Of a DNA stretch of 60,942 nucleotides, positions 28,844-39,833 are shown piece by piece; within the stretch, counting starts at the first letter, position 1; each line of letters opens with the position of its first letter. Both the position numbers and the translations under genes were made by a program. Origin of the DNA: Planctomycetota bacterium. GTDB taxonomy: Bacteria; Planctomycetota; Planctomycetia; Pirellulales; UBA1268. The stretch covers positions 1 to 60,942 of the forward strand of contig JAGWWA010000006.1 in the NCBI GenBank assembly GCA_018970605.1, in the 5' to 3' direction. The notes beneath the pieces were generated by a model that was not told where the DNA came from, did no database searches, and saw only the letters and a list, made by a program, of their open reading frames with translations.

Positions 28844-29612
28844 GGCTTCCCGAGCGGACGACGGTTCGCCCGGTTTCGGTCTCGATGATGAGACCGCCGC
28901 CGTCGTCGATGCCCCGGCAGACGCCCGCGTGGATCGTGTCGCCGACGAACACGCGCACCGTGCTGCCGGTGAGGCTGCAGAGCGGCCGGTAGCGGCGCGA
29001 GAGCGTGCGGGGCTCGACCGCCAGCCGGCCAAGCAGCTCGAGCAGCCGCGGCACGAGCGCCGCGAGCAATCGTTGCCGGGGCATGGTCCGTCCGGTGACG
29101 TCCGGCAGTGTGACCACCCGCGACCGAAGCGGCTCCGGTGCATCCTCGCCACGGCCTGACGTGTTGACGCCCACGCCGAACACGACTCTGCCGGCGGCGA
29201 CGCTCTCGACCAGGATGCCGGCGAGCTTCCTGCCGGCCACCTCGACGTCGTTCGGCCAGCGGACGCGCGCCTCCACCGCGGGCTCGAGATCGCGGATGGT
29301 CTCGGCGAGGGCCACGCCGCAGGCGAGCGACCATGTCGGCTTCACACCGCCACCCCCGACGACACCATCGACGACGAGGCTCACGGCGAGCGATCCGGGC
29401 GGCTGCCACCAGACGGCGCCGCGGCGGCCGCGGCCGTCGGTCTGACGGCCGGCGATCACCACCGCGGGCAGTCGCGAGTGCGGGTCGGCGGCGATGTCGC
29501 GGGCCCGATCCATCGTGGAGGGGGCCTCGGCGACCACCTCAGCCGTGGCCAGTCCGGCTGCAGCCCGGAGCCATGCCTCCTCGATCGGATCGGCGGTGGG
29601 TGCAGGGTTCAT
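28797..29612 (-). CDS. birA: Biotin--[acetyl-CoA-carboxylase] ligase
   Basis: BirA activates biotin with ATP and attaches it to the carboxyl carrier protein. The 271-residue frame from the ATG at 29612 has the catalytic GRQTDGRGRRGAVWW motif (residues 51-65), VRWPNDVEVAGRKLAGILVE (about 113-132) and FGVGVNTSGRG, followed by the small C-terminal SH3-like domain (LTGSTVRVFVGDTIHAGVCRGIDDGGGLIIET). There is no N-terminal helix-turn-helix, so this is a class I ligase and not a repressor. It converges with the methyltransferase gene and overlaps its 3' end. Confidence 0.9.
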   Translation of the reverse strand: MNPAPTADPIEEAWLRAAAGLATAEVVAEAPSTMDRARDIAADPHSRLPAVVIAGRQTDGRGRRGAVWWQPPGSLAVSLVVDGVVGGGGVKPTWSLACGVALAETIRDLEPAVEARVRWPNDVEVAGRKLAGILVESVAAGRVVFGVGVNTSGRGEDAPEPLRSRVVTLPDVTGRTMPRQRLLAALVPRLLELLGRLAVEPRTLSRRYRPLCSLTGSTVRVFVGDTIHAGVCRGIDDGGGLIIETETGRTVVRSGSLTPPGDEWRGDDSRA

Positions 29613-29803
29613 CGGCAAGGTGGGGTGGCTCCGCAGGCCACGGAGTCTAGACGGCAAGGGGTGCCTGGGCACCCCTGTGGCCGGGGGTGCGGACTTGATT
29701 CCCTCGTTGGCTGCGCGGTACCCCCCGCGGCCTTCTTTTTTCGATGGGTCGATTCCTCCCGAGCCGCCGGCACCGCCGGCAGCGGGCGTGGAGCATGCAC
29801 GGC

Positions 29804-30985
29804 ATGAAATCGCTGCCAGCGCTTGCGATCGCGATCGTCCTGCTCGCTGCAGGATCGCAGGTCGCTGCGCAGACGGCCTACCTGCCACCGCCCGCGTCGT
29901 CGTCGCTCGACCGCATCGCCCAGGCCCCGGTCTCGCCGCCGCCACCGACATGGGATGCGTACGGACCGCAATCCGCCCAAGTCTTTCCCACGCCGGGGCC
30001 CTCGTCATCCACATGGGCGCCGTCGGCGATCGGCGGCCAGCCTGGCTACCCGGGCTACTCGACGGCGGCACCGTCGCTGGTGCCGCCCCAGGCTCCGCCC
30101 CAGCAGGCGTCGCTGTTTCCCGCCGGCTATCCGTCGCAGAGCCAGACGTTCCAGCAGACGATGCACGTCTTTCAGGGTGTCCGCGGCAGCTGGGCCTACC
30201 TGATGGGCGATGGCAACGATCTCAACGTCGGCGTCAACGAACTCGACACGACGGCCACGTTCGCGCTGCCGTTCTTCCACAACTCGCCCGTCAACCTCAA
30301 CCACGCGCCGCTCTTGATCACGCCCGGCTTCGGACTCCAGCTCTGGGACGGCCCGGAGACGACCTCGACGCAGCTCGCCGACCTGCCGCCGAACACCTAC
30401 GACGCCTTCATCGACACCGCCTGGAACCCGAAGTTCACGCCGCTGTTCGGCGCCGAGCTCGGTATTCGCGTCGGCATCTACACCAACTGGGACGTGCTCG
30501 TCTGGCAGAGCTGGCGCATCATGGGCCGGGCCATTGGCACGCTGCAGATGACGCCCACCTGGCAGGCGAAGGCCGGCATCATCTACCTCGACCGTAATCA
30601 GGTGAAGCTGCTGCCCGCCATCGGCGCCACCTGGACCCCGAACGACCGGTCGCGGTACGACATCTTCTTTCCCGCCCCGCGGGCCTCGTGGAAGATCGCG
30701 GGCACGCAGAAGCACGCCTGGTGGCTCTACACCTCGGGCGAGTATGGCGGCGGCGCCTGGACCTTTCGCCGCAGCACGTCGAACTACAACATGATCACGC
30801 CCTTCGACTACAACGACATCCGCATCGCCCTGGGCACGGAGTTCGTGCCGCTGACGCAGACGGGACTCGCGGGCAACTTCGAGGTGGGCTACGTCTTCTA
30901 CCGTCAGCTGTTCTATGTCGACGGGCCGCCACAGATCGTCGATCTGCCCGACACGATCATGTTCCGACTGGGGCTGGCGTATTAG
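29804..30985 (+). CDS. Outer-membrane beta-barrel-like protein (DUF6268-type), first copy
   Basis: The start at 29804 opens a Sec signal peptide (MKSLPALAIAIVLLAAGSQVAAQ). About 110 residues rich in Pro/Ser/Gln follow. The rest alternates aromatic, amphipathic strands of barrel type (for example GRAIGTLQMTPTWQAKAGIIYLD, GEYGGGAWTFRRSTSNYN), ending in Tyr (FRLGLAY), as outer-membrane barrels usually do. Length is 393 aa. The next gene is a paralogue with the same phrases (IYLDR, LLPA, WTPNDRSR/WTPADDKR, FP-PR--W-I). Its role is unknown; surface display or small-molecule passage is likely. Confidence 0.75.
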   Translation: MKSLPALAIAIVLLAAGSQVAAQTAYLPPPASSSLDRIAQAPVSPPPPTWDAYGPQSAQVFPTPGPSSSTWAPSAIGGQPGYPGYSTAAPSLVPPQAPPQQASLFPAGYPSQSQTFQQTMHVFQGVRGSWAYLMGDGNDLNVGVNELDTTATFALPFFHNSPVNLNHAPLLITPGFGLQLWDGPETTSTQLADLPPNTYDAFIDTAWNPKFTPLFGAELGIRVGIYTNWDVLVWQSWRIMGRAIGTLQMTPTWQAKAGIIYLDRNQVKLLPAIGATWTPNDRSRYDIFFPAPRASWKIAGTQKHAWWLYTSGEYGGGAWTFRRSTSNYNMITPFDYNDIRIALGTEFVPLTQTGLAGNFEVGYVFYRQLFYVDGPPQIVDLPDTIMFRLGLAY

Positions 30986-31031
30986 GTGGATTCGAATCAC
31001 TCCCGGGGCGGTCGGGAGCACGGCATGGTGG

Positions 31032-32075
31032 GTGCTGTGTCGCAGGCTGTTCGTCGTTCTCGGGCTTGCGTCGGCGTGGGCGGCTGGTGCCGAAGAGCCT
31101 CGGCCGGTGCCCGAGGTCGATGTCGTGAAACCCCTGCCCCCGGTGGATCAGGGGTTCTTCGAGAAGATCCGCCTGGCCGCGCTCGGGGACCCGCAGGACC
31201 TCACCGAGCCACTCCTGCCCGATGACGTGGCGCCGCCAGGCCAGCCGCGGCAGGAGTTCGAGCCGCCGGCTGGCCGCAAGCTGCCCCCCGGGGCGAAGCC
31301 CGGCATGCTCCAGCAGGCGCTTTACCAGGTGACGGAACTGCCGAAGCTCGGCTCCGGCGGGCTGGGCCTGACGACGCTGGAGAAGACGATCACGCTCGGG
31401 ATGCCCGCGCCGACGGTCGAGTCGCCGCTGCTGGTCACCGCCGGATTCGCCGGCACGCTCACCGACATCCCCGCCGGCGCCGACATCCCGGGCGAACTGT
31501 TCGACGGGTACGTCCAGGCCCGCTGGATGCGGAAGGTCGGCACGCGGTTTGGCGTCGATCTGGCCGTTTCGCCGGGCTGGTACAGCGACTTCCACAATGA
31601 TTCGTCGCAGGCCCTGCGGATCACCGGCCACGGCTTCGGCGCGTGGGAGGCCGGCGAGGATCTGCGGGTCGTCGCCGGTCTCATCTACCTCGACCGCTAC
31701 GACGTCGATTTCCTGCCTGCCGGCGGCCTCCTCTGGACGCCGGCCGACGACAAGCGGTTCGAACTCATCTTTCCGCGGCCGCGGCTCGCCTGGCGGATCA
31801 GCGAGCGGCCCCGGGCGAGCCACTGGCTCTATCTGGCTGCCGAGTTCGGCGGCAACCAGTGGGCGATGCAATCGAACACTGGTCAGGACCAGATCATCGT
31901 GATCCGCGACTACCGGCTCCTCGCCGGCTGGGAACGGCGGCCGGCCGGCCTCGGTCTGTCGTGGCGACTGGAGGGGGGCTGGGTGACCGGCCGGAGCGTG
32001 GAATACTACCTCTCCGAACAGCCCTGGTTGAACCCTTCCGACACGTTCCTCGTGCGTGCCGGCGTGTGGTACTGA
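31032..32075 (+). CDS. Outer-membrane beta-barrel-like protein (DUF6268-type), second copy
   Basis: The frame overlaps the first copy if extended, so I take the GTG at 31032, which gives a signal peptide (LCRRLFVVLGLASAWAAGAEE) and 347 aa. The C-terminal 250 residues parallel the first copy: VVAGLIYLDRYDVDFLPAGGLLWTP, RFELIFPRPRLAWRISERP, LYLAAEFGGNQWAM, closing with VRAGVWY. The N-terminal third is acidic and Pro-rich and differs. The start codon is uncertain and there is no strong ribosome-binding site. Only 46 bp separate it from the first copy, so the pair is probably cotranscribed. Confidence 0.72.
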   Translation: MLCRRLFVVLGLASAWAAGAEEPRPVPEVDVVKPLPPVDQGFFEKIRLAALGDPQDLTEPLLPDDVAPPGQPRQEFEPPAGRKLPPGAKPGMLQQALYQVTELPKLGSGGLGLTTLEKTITLGMPAPTVESPLLVTAGFAGTLTDIPAGADIPGELFDGYVQARWMRKVGTRFGVDLAVSPGWYSDFHNDSSQALRITGHGFGAWEAGEDLRVVAGLIYLDRYDVDFLPAGGLLWTPADDKRFELIFPRPRLAWRISERPRASHWLYLAAEFGGNQWAMQSNTGQDQIIVIRDYRLLAGWERRPAGLGLSWRLEGGWVTGRSVEYYLSEQPWLNPSDTFLVRAGVWY

Positions 32076-32219
32076 CGCGGCCCCGATGCCAGTGCTCCGC
32101 GGCCCTTGAATGGGGGGCCGAAGGGGCGGTCGCCGGCCGGGTACTTGCCGAGGCCGTCGCGCCGTGCGACCGTTAAGGGGTTGTCGGGTTTCCGGAACCG
32201 CATCCGACGTCGTTGGACC

Positions 32220-33506
32220 ATGCATTCAACCGCGAACATCACCGAGGCTTCCAGCGGTGTGGCCGTTCCGCGACCACTCTGGCCGAGGCTGCTGGCCGGC
32301 GGGGCGATGTCGGAGGTGCGTTTTTGGCTGACGCACGCGGCGTTCTGGGCGGCCGTGTTCGGCGTGCTGATGACGGTGATTCATGTGTTCAAGCCCGCCA
32401 TCGTCGATCCGGTGGGCTTTGTGCTCGAGCGGGTGGTGCTGTGCTTCGTCGCGACTGCGGCGATGCGGTGGCTGTCGAGGCAGGAGCCGCTCCTCGTCCG
32501 GCTGGGCGTTTCGAAGATCGGCGTCATGGCCGGTGGCGCCATCCTCTCGGCCGTCCTGATCACGCTGGTGCTGTTCGTGATCGACCGCAGCACGGGCCGT
32601 TCACCGCTGGGGCCGGCGCGGCTCGAGCTCGTCGCGCGGCTGGCGATCAACCTGGCGCTGCTGGCCAACTGGTGTGCCCTCTACTTCGGCTACCAGTTGA
32701 TCCAGGAGCGCAACTCGACCGAGTTTCGGGCCATGCAGGCGGAATCGCTCGCGCTCCGCAACGAACTCCAGCACCTCCAAGGACAGATCAGCCCGCACTT
32801 CCTCTTCAATGCGCTCAACACCGTGATGGCCAGCCGAGACGATCCCGAGGCGATCGACACGGTGACGCAGGCGCTGGCCAACTACCTGCGGTTTCTGCTG
32901 CGGCCGGCGGCCACGCTCGAGCCGCTGTCGCGGGAACTCGACGCCCTCGAGGAGTACCTCACGGTGCAGGGGGTGCGGTTCGGCGACGGCCTGGTGACGC
33001 GGATCGATTGCGATCTCGACGTGCGGGGTGTGGCGGTGCCGCCGGTGATGGTGCAGCCGCTGGTGGAGAATGCCATCAAGTACGGCGGCCAGACGTCGCC
33101 ACGGCCGATCCGCGTCGACGTGGCGGCGCGCCGCGAGGGCGATGGGCTGGTGGTGGAGGTCGCCAACACCGGCGCGTGGGTGGCGCCCGGCGGCCGGCAG
33201 GCCACCGGCACGGGCCTGCATTCACTCCAGCGTCGCCTGCGGCTGCTCGTCGGGCCCACCGCCACCGTCAGTCACAGGGAGGACGACGGCTGGGTCAGGG
33301 TGCGGATTCGTGTTCCGATTCAGGAAGCCCCGATTCAGGAAGCCCCGAGTCAAGAAGCCCCGAGTCAGGAAGCCCCGAGTCAAGAAGCCCCGAGTCAGGA
33401 AGCCCCGAGTCAGGAAGCCCCGAGTCAGGAAGCCCCGAGTCAGGAAGCCCCGAGTCAGGAAGCCCCGGTTGCGGTCGCGGGGGATGTTTACGAGGACCAT
33501 CGATGA
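32220..33506 (+). CDS. LytS-type sensor histidine kinase with QEAPS-repeat tail
   Basis: From the ATG at 32220 the protein is 428 aa. Four membrane segments lie at about 34-56, 66-82, 100-121 and 138-158, followed by the His_kinase domain with HLQGQISPHFLFNALNTVMAS (phospho-acceptor H193) and the ATPase boxes VMVQPLVENAIKYG and GTGLHSLQRRL. The kinase core ends at RVRIRVP. After it come ten tandem QEAP units (QEAPS or QEAPI) and a short end, encoded by the 15-bp DNA array at 33321-33470. The start of the response regulator overlaps its stop by 4 bp, so they are a coupled two-component system. The tail length may vary between strains. Confidence 0.9.
   Translation: MHSTANITEASSGVAVPRPLWPRLLAGGAMSEVRFWLTHAAFWAAVFGVLMTVIHVFKPAIVDPVGFVLERVVLCFVATAAMRWLSRQEPLLVRLGVSKIGVMAGGAILSAVLITLVLFVIDRSTGRSPLGPARLELVARLAINLALLANWCALYFGYQLIQERNSTEFRAMQAESLALRNELQHLQGQISPHFLFNALNTVMASRDDPEAIDTVTQALANYLRFLLRPAATLEPLSRELDALEEYLTVQGVRFGDGLVTRIDCDLDVRGVAVPPVMVQPLVENAIKYGGQTSPRPIRVDVAARREGDGLVVEVANTGAWVAPGGRQATGTGLHSLQRRLRLLVGPTATVSHREDDGWVRVRIRVPIQEAPIQEAPSQEAPSQEAPSQEAPSQEAPSQEAPSQEAPSQEAPSQEAPVAVAGDVYEDHR
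33321..33470 (+). repeat. Ten-copy 15-bp tandem array inside the kinase gene
   Basis: Ten units of CAGGAAGCCCCGAGT run head to tail without breaks. Units 3 and 5 have CAAG in place of CAGG, unit 1 ends in ATT, and the last is degenerate at its end. As 15 is a multiple of 3, each unit adds the same five residues and copy-number changes stay in frame. The first 14 nt are identical to the 5' part of the dispersed intergenic repeat copies at 10247-10260 and 17744-17757. Confidence 0.95.
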
Positions 33507-34267
33507 TCACGGCACTGCTGGTGGACGATGAACCGAAGGCGATCGACAGGCTTTCGTCGCTGCTCGAATCATTTTCGCTGATCGAGATCATCGGCACCGC
33601 CCACGATGTCGGCGATGCCGAGCGGTTTCTGACGGGCCGTTCTCCGGACGTGGTGTTTCTCGACATCAACATGCCCGGACGGCTGGGCTTCGAACTCGTC
33701 TCCAGCATCCCGCCGTCCGCCCGGATCGTGTTCGTGACCGCCCACGAGGATCGTGCCCTCGACGCCTTTCGGGCGGGAGCCACGGACTACCTGCTCAAGC
33801 CCGTTGACCGCGACCGTCTTGCGATCACCATCGAGCGACTCGAGACGCAGCTGGCGAGCGGCCGTCCCGTGGCCATGGACCATGGCGGCGCTGCCGACGA
33901 AGACGCCGGCGACGCCTCCAACGACACCGCCGACACGGTGACCTTCTCGCTCGCGGGTGGCCGGGGGTTCGAGACGGTGGCCTACAGCGACATCGTCTGG
34001 GTCGAGGCCGTGAGGAACTACACGCGGGTGCAGTCCCGCGACCGCCGGCCGCGGATCATCCGCCGCACCATGGCGGAATGGGAGGCGATCCTGCCCGCCG
34101 CGGCCTTCGGCCGGGTCAGCCGGTCGCTCATCGTGCAGCTTGCCGCGATCCGTTCGATGCAGTGGCAGTCTCGCGACCAGACGCTCGTGTTCTTCGTCGG
34201 CGCGACCGAATCACTGCCGATCGGCCGCGCCGCCACCTCGCGGCTGAAGGAGCTGCTGGCGACCTGA
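33503..34267 (+). CDS. LytTR-family response regulator
   Basis: The 254-residue protein has a receiver domain (acidic D8/D9, phospho-acceptor D54 in VVFLDINMPG, the Thr of FVTAHED, and LLKPVD) and an acidic linker. A C-terminal LytTR DNA-binding domain follows: YSDIVWVEAVRNYTRVQSRD, RTMAEWEAILPAAAFGRVSRSLIVQL, then SLPIGRAATSRLKELL. It is translated with the kinase through an ATGA overlap. Targets cannot be inferred. Adjacent candidates are the two outer-membrane genes upstream. Confidence 0.92.
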   Translation: MITALLVDDEPKAIDRLSSLLESFSLIEIIGTAHDVGDAERFLTGRSPDVVFLDINMPGRLGFELVSSIPPSARIVFVTAHEDRALDAFRAGATDYLLKPVDRDRLAITIERLETQLASGRPVAMDHGGAADEDAGDASNDTADTVTFSLAGGRGFETVAYSDIVWVEAVRNYTRVQSRDRRPRIIRRTMAEWEAILPAAAFGRVSRSLIVQLAAIRSMQWQSRDQTLVFFVGATESLPIGRAATSRLKELLAT

Positions 34268-34277
34268 GCCGGGCGGG

Positions 34278-34769
34278 CTACCCGCAGGTCTCACAGCGGC
34301 CCTTGAGCAGCACCTCGGTCACGGAGTGGATGCGCGAGGCCCGCGAACCCCGCGGGGCGGAGCCATGGGTGCGCCGCCGGGGCTTCGGGGTGATGGCCAC
34401 CCGTACGTCATCGAGGCAGGAGATCTCGCCGCACGTGGTGCAGAGGAAATGCGGATGGTCCTCGCCCGCCGTGCCATGTCCGCCGGGTCGCCGCAGCTCG
34501 AACCGCCAGACGTGGTCTCCGAGTTCGACTCGAGTGACGAGCTTCTTCTCGGTGAGTTCGGTGAGGTTGCGGTAGATCGTGGCCCGGTCGAACCCGAGGT
34601 TTGCAAGCGCCTCCGACACTTCGGCGTGCGTGCGCGGCCCCATGGCCGATCCGAGATGATCCAGCACTGCCAGGCGGGCTGCCGTGCACCGCAGGCCGGC
34701 GTCGCGGACGCGGGCCTTCACGGTCTCGATGCGCATCATCTCCATGCGGCTTCCGTCGCGGCGACTCAT
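34278..34769 (-). CDS. Fur-family metal/peroxide regulator
   Basis: A winged-helix repressor of the Fur/PerR/Zur group. The DNA-binding half contains RCTAARLAVLDHLGSA, HAEVSEALANLGFDRATIYRNLTELTEKKLV (about 48-78). The dimerisation half has HPHFLCTTCGEISCLDD (the first CxxC site and metal-binding His) and ends with the second pair CETCG. Length is 163 aa, a little longer than usual, with an unusual Arg-rich stretch (PKPRRRTHGSAPRGSRASR) between the Cys pairs. Nearby Mets at residues 9, 11 and 12 are possible starts. It is divergent from nrdJ. Confidence 0.88.
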   Translation of the reverse strand: MSRRDGSRMEMMRIETVKARVRDAGLRCTAARLAVLDHLGSAMGPRTHAEVSEALANLGFDRATIYRNLTELTEKKLVTRVELGDHVWRFELRRPGGHGTAGEDHPHFLCTTCGEISCLDDVRVAITPKPRRRTHGSAPRGSRASRIHSVTEVLLKGRCETCG

Positions 34770-35198
34770 GATGCGAGTTTACACCGCCGCCCGCGGACCG
34801 CCGTTTCGGAAACCCCCCTTCAGGGGACATGGTGACGGCGGCTTCCGATGGCCGGCAACCTTTCCGGAAGGCCCTTTTTTGGCCCGTCTGACATCCGTCC
34901 GAAAAGTCGCTTGACTCACGGGACACCGCCGCTACATTCACGCCCCGGCCCACAGGAAGGGGTCGCCGGACCGGCTACCACAATATCTTGCGATAGCATG
35001 CAGATGGACCTGCTTTTTCCGATCGCTCGAGGCCCGGCAGTTTCGCGGGCCGAATGACTCAGGATCGAACCCTTCGGGGGCCGATGACGGATTGTGGAAT
35101 GACTATACGGAAGTATACTTATTGCCGGTGTTCGTGAGCGGACCGTTCCAAGAGCCCTGATTTCCACCCAATTCCCCCAACCGCCCAGGAGTCCCACC
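34770..35198 (+). promoter_or_regulatory. Upstream region of nrdJ with sigma-70-like promoter and palindromes
   Basis: TTGACT (34911-34916), 16 bp, then TACATT (34933-34938) make a reasonable sigma-70 promoter. That would give a 5' leader of about 250 nt. CACAATATCTTG (34979-34990) resembles half of an NrdR box. AAGTATACTT (35110-35119) is a perfect palindrome, overlapped by TATAC-GGAA-GTATA (35103-35116). AGGAG at 35184 is the ribosome-binding site of nrdJ. No cobalamin riboswitch elements were recognised. The operator assignments are guesses from symmetry. Confidence 0.4.
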
Positions 35199-38246
<3,048 letters not shown>

Positions 38247-38553
38247 GGCGAGCCTGTGGCCTTCAGGGCCGGATGGCTTTCTCCGAACTGCGACTGCCAC
38301 GGCGATGAGGTGGCGGTCGTGCGGGTTGGAGGGGTTGTCCGGCCGGCGGGGAAACGCTGAATCGCGGCTTGGGTGGGTGTCGAAATCACGCTTACGATAT
38401 TCGACCCGCTGCCGCATTCCGTCGGAGGTGCCAACCCCATAGCGGTGACCCGAATCCCCTGAGGCCCCGGGCGACTCGCTCGCAGCCACGATTCGCGTCA
38501 GTCTCGCAGTGCTCTACCCCGTTCGCAGGCGGCTGGCGGGTTCGATCCACGAG

Positions 38554-38582
38554 GGGCCGGGATGGCGTTGCCATCCCGGCCC
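38554..38582 (+). terminator. 13-bp perfect hairpin after nrdJ
   Basis: GGGCCGGGATGGC and its exact complement flank a GTT loop. It lies in the 480-bp gap between nrdJ and the SHD1 gene, about 310 bp after the nrdJ stop, so it may end that transcript or sit in the leader of the next gene. The remainder of 38247-38726 shows no gene. A GGTTCGATCC stretch near 38550 recalls a tRNA T-arm, but no cloverleaf can be built. Confidence 0.4.
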
Positions 38583-38726
38583 TGATCGTTTCCGGGGTGC
38601 GGTCCCGCGATTGCCGCGGGGAGCGGCCCGGCGACGGTGTGCCGCCGTGCACATCGGTTGATCCCCGGGGCAGGGGGATTAGCATACGGAGGGAACGAGG
38701 CCGTCTCTCCTCTGCGAGGTGAATCC

Positions 38727-39818
38727 GTGCGCCGCTGCCTGCATGCCTTTCTGGTCGGGGTCCTCACGCTGTCGATGTCCATGAATGCCGCGCGGGCCTG
38801 CTGGTACCTGCGGCATGGCTGCCATGCCAGGCATCATGTCGTCGTCTGCCCGCCCGTTGTTCAGGCGATTCCCGTGGGTGTCGCCGGTCCGGCGGTCGCC
38901 TGCTGCGGGGAGTGTGGCGGCGATGCGGGGGGCGAATGGCAGGTCGTGGCGGACGTCACGGTTGGTGAGTTGTTGGAGGGTGTTGCGCCGTCGTGCGACT
39001 GTGGCGGCGGATTCGTCGCGCTCGAGTCGGAAACGGCGGTCGAGATCCACGATGGGGTGACGTCGGTCGTCGGCCCGGCGGTTGAGCACCTGGCTGCCAG
39101 CGAGCATCCTGTGGCCGATGGTCATGAGGTCGCGGAGTCGATCGCTGTGCCACAGCCGACGCTTGCTGAACCCGTGGCAGAGAAGCCCGCCCCGGTGTCT
39201 TCCGTAGTCCCGGATCTCAAGCCGGCCGAGGACGTGCGGCAGGCGGTGGCCCTTGGCGAGCCCGAAAAGCAGGCTGAGGTGGTGCTGCCCGCCGAACCGC
39301 CTGTGGACAAGGCCGCGGCGAGCCCCACGTCGCAGCAGCAGGCTCCGCCGGTGGTGGTCGAACCGAACATCTTCGAAGAGGTCGATCAGGCGGCCCATGA
39401 GCCCGCGGCGAGCGACGGGACTGGGGGCGAGGCGAATGCCTCCGAGGAGACCTCGAACGTCGGGCCTGTATCGGGCGAGCCTGTGTCCGAAGACGCACCA
39501 CCTGCCGATCCACCTGGCGAGACGCCCGCTGAGTCGCCTGCCCCAGCGGAGGCATCCGCCGTCGATCCGCTGGCTGCCGTCCGCGGCTTCGCACGCGAGC
39601 CGGCCCGCCGGTGGATCGACCGCAGCGGGGACTATGCCCTTGTGGGCACGCTCCGCGCCGTCCGTGGTGACGGTACCTGCGTGCTCGAGGCCGCCGGGCG
39701 AACCATCGAGGTGCCGCTCGAGGCGCTGAGCGACTTCGACCGAACGTACGCGACCGCTGCCGCGGAGCGACTGTCGGCGGGTTCAGAGCCGGACTCGGGC
39801 GACACTGCCGGGCTTTGA
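38727..39818 (+). CDS. Secreted acidic protein with C-terminal SHD1 domain
   Basis: The GTG at 38727 follows GAGGT and opens a signal peptide (RRCLHAFLVGVLTLSMSMNAARA). A Cys/His-rich segment follows (CWYLRHGCHARHHVVVCPP, then CCGECGG and CDCGGG), then about 200 residues of Pro/Glu/Ala-rich, probably disordered sequence. The final 60 residues match the SHD1 (SLA1 homology 1-like) domain common in planctomycetes: RRWIDRSGDYALVGTLRAV, then a strand ending VPLEALSDFDRTY. The 363-residue product is likely extracytoplasmic. Function is unknown; the Cys/His cluster may bind metal or form disulfides. Confidence 0.75.
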   Translation: MRRCLHAFLVGVLTLSMSMNAARACWYLRHGCHARHHVVVCPPVVQAIPVGVAGPAVACCGECGGDAGGEWQVVADVTVGELLEGVAPSCDCGGGFVALESETAVEIHDGVTSVVGPAVEHLAASEHPVADGHEVAESIAVPQPTLAEPVAEKPAPVSSVVPDLKPAEDVRQAVALGEPEKQAEVVLPAEPPVDKAAASPTSQQQAPPVVVEPNIFEEVDQAAHEPAASDGTGGEANASEETSNVGPVSGEPVSEDAPPADPPGETPAESPAPAEASAVDPLAAVRGFAREPARRWIDRSGDYALVGTLRAVRGDGTCVLEAAGRTIEVPLEALSDFDRTYATAAAERLSAGSEPDSGDTAGL

Positions 39819-39833
39819 CCCGTCGATCCCTCG

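Noticed and set aside
33321-33470. Possible CRISPR array
   Set aside because: Units are contiguous 15-mers without spacers and lie in frame in a kinase gene.
34770-35198. Cobalamin riboswitch upstream of the B12-dependent reductase
   Set aside because: No B12-box-like conserved segment could be recognised by eye.
38440-38570. tRNA-like words (GGTTCGATCC on plus, GGTAGAGC on minus)
   Set aside because: The T-arm-like and D-arm-like words are on opposite strands, and no acceptor or anticodon stem can be built around either.
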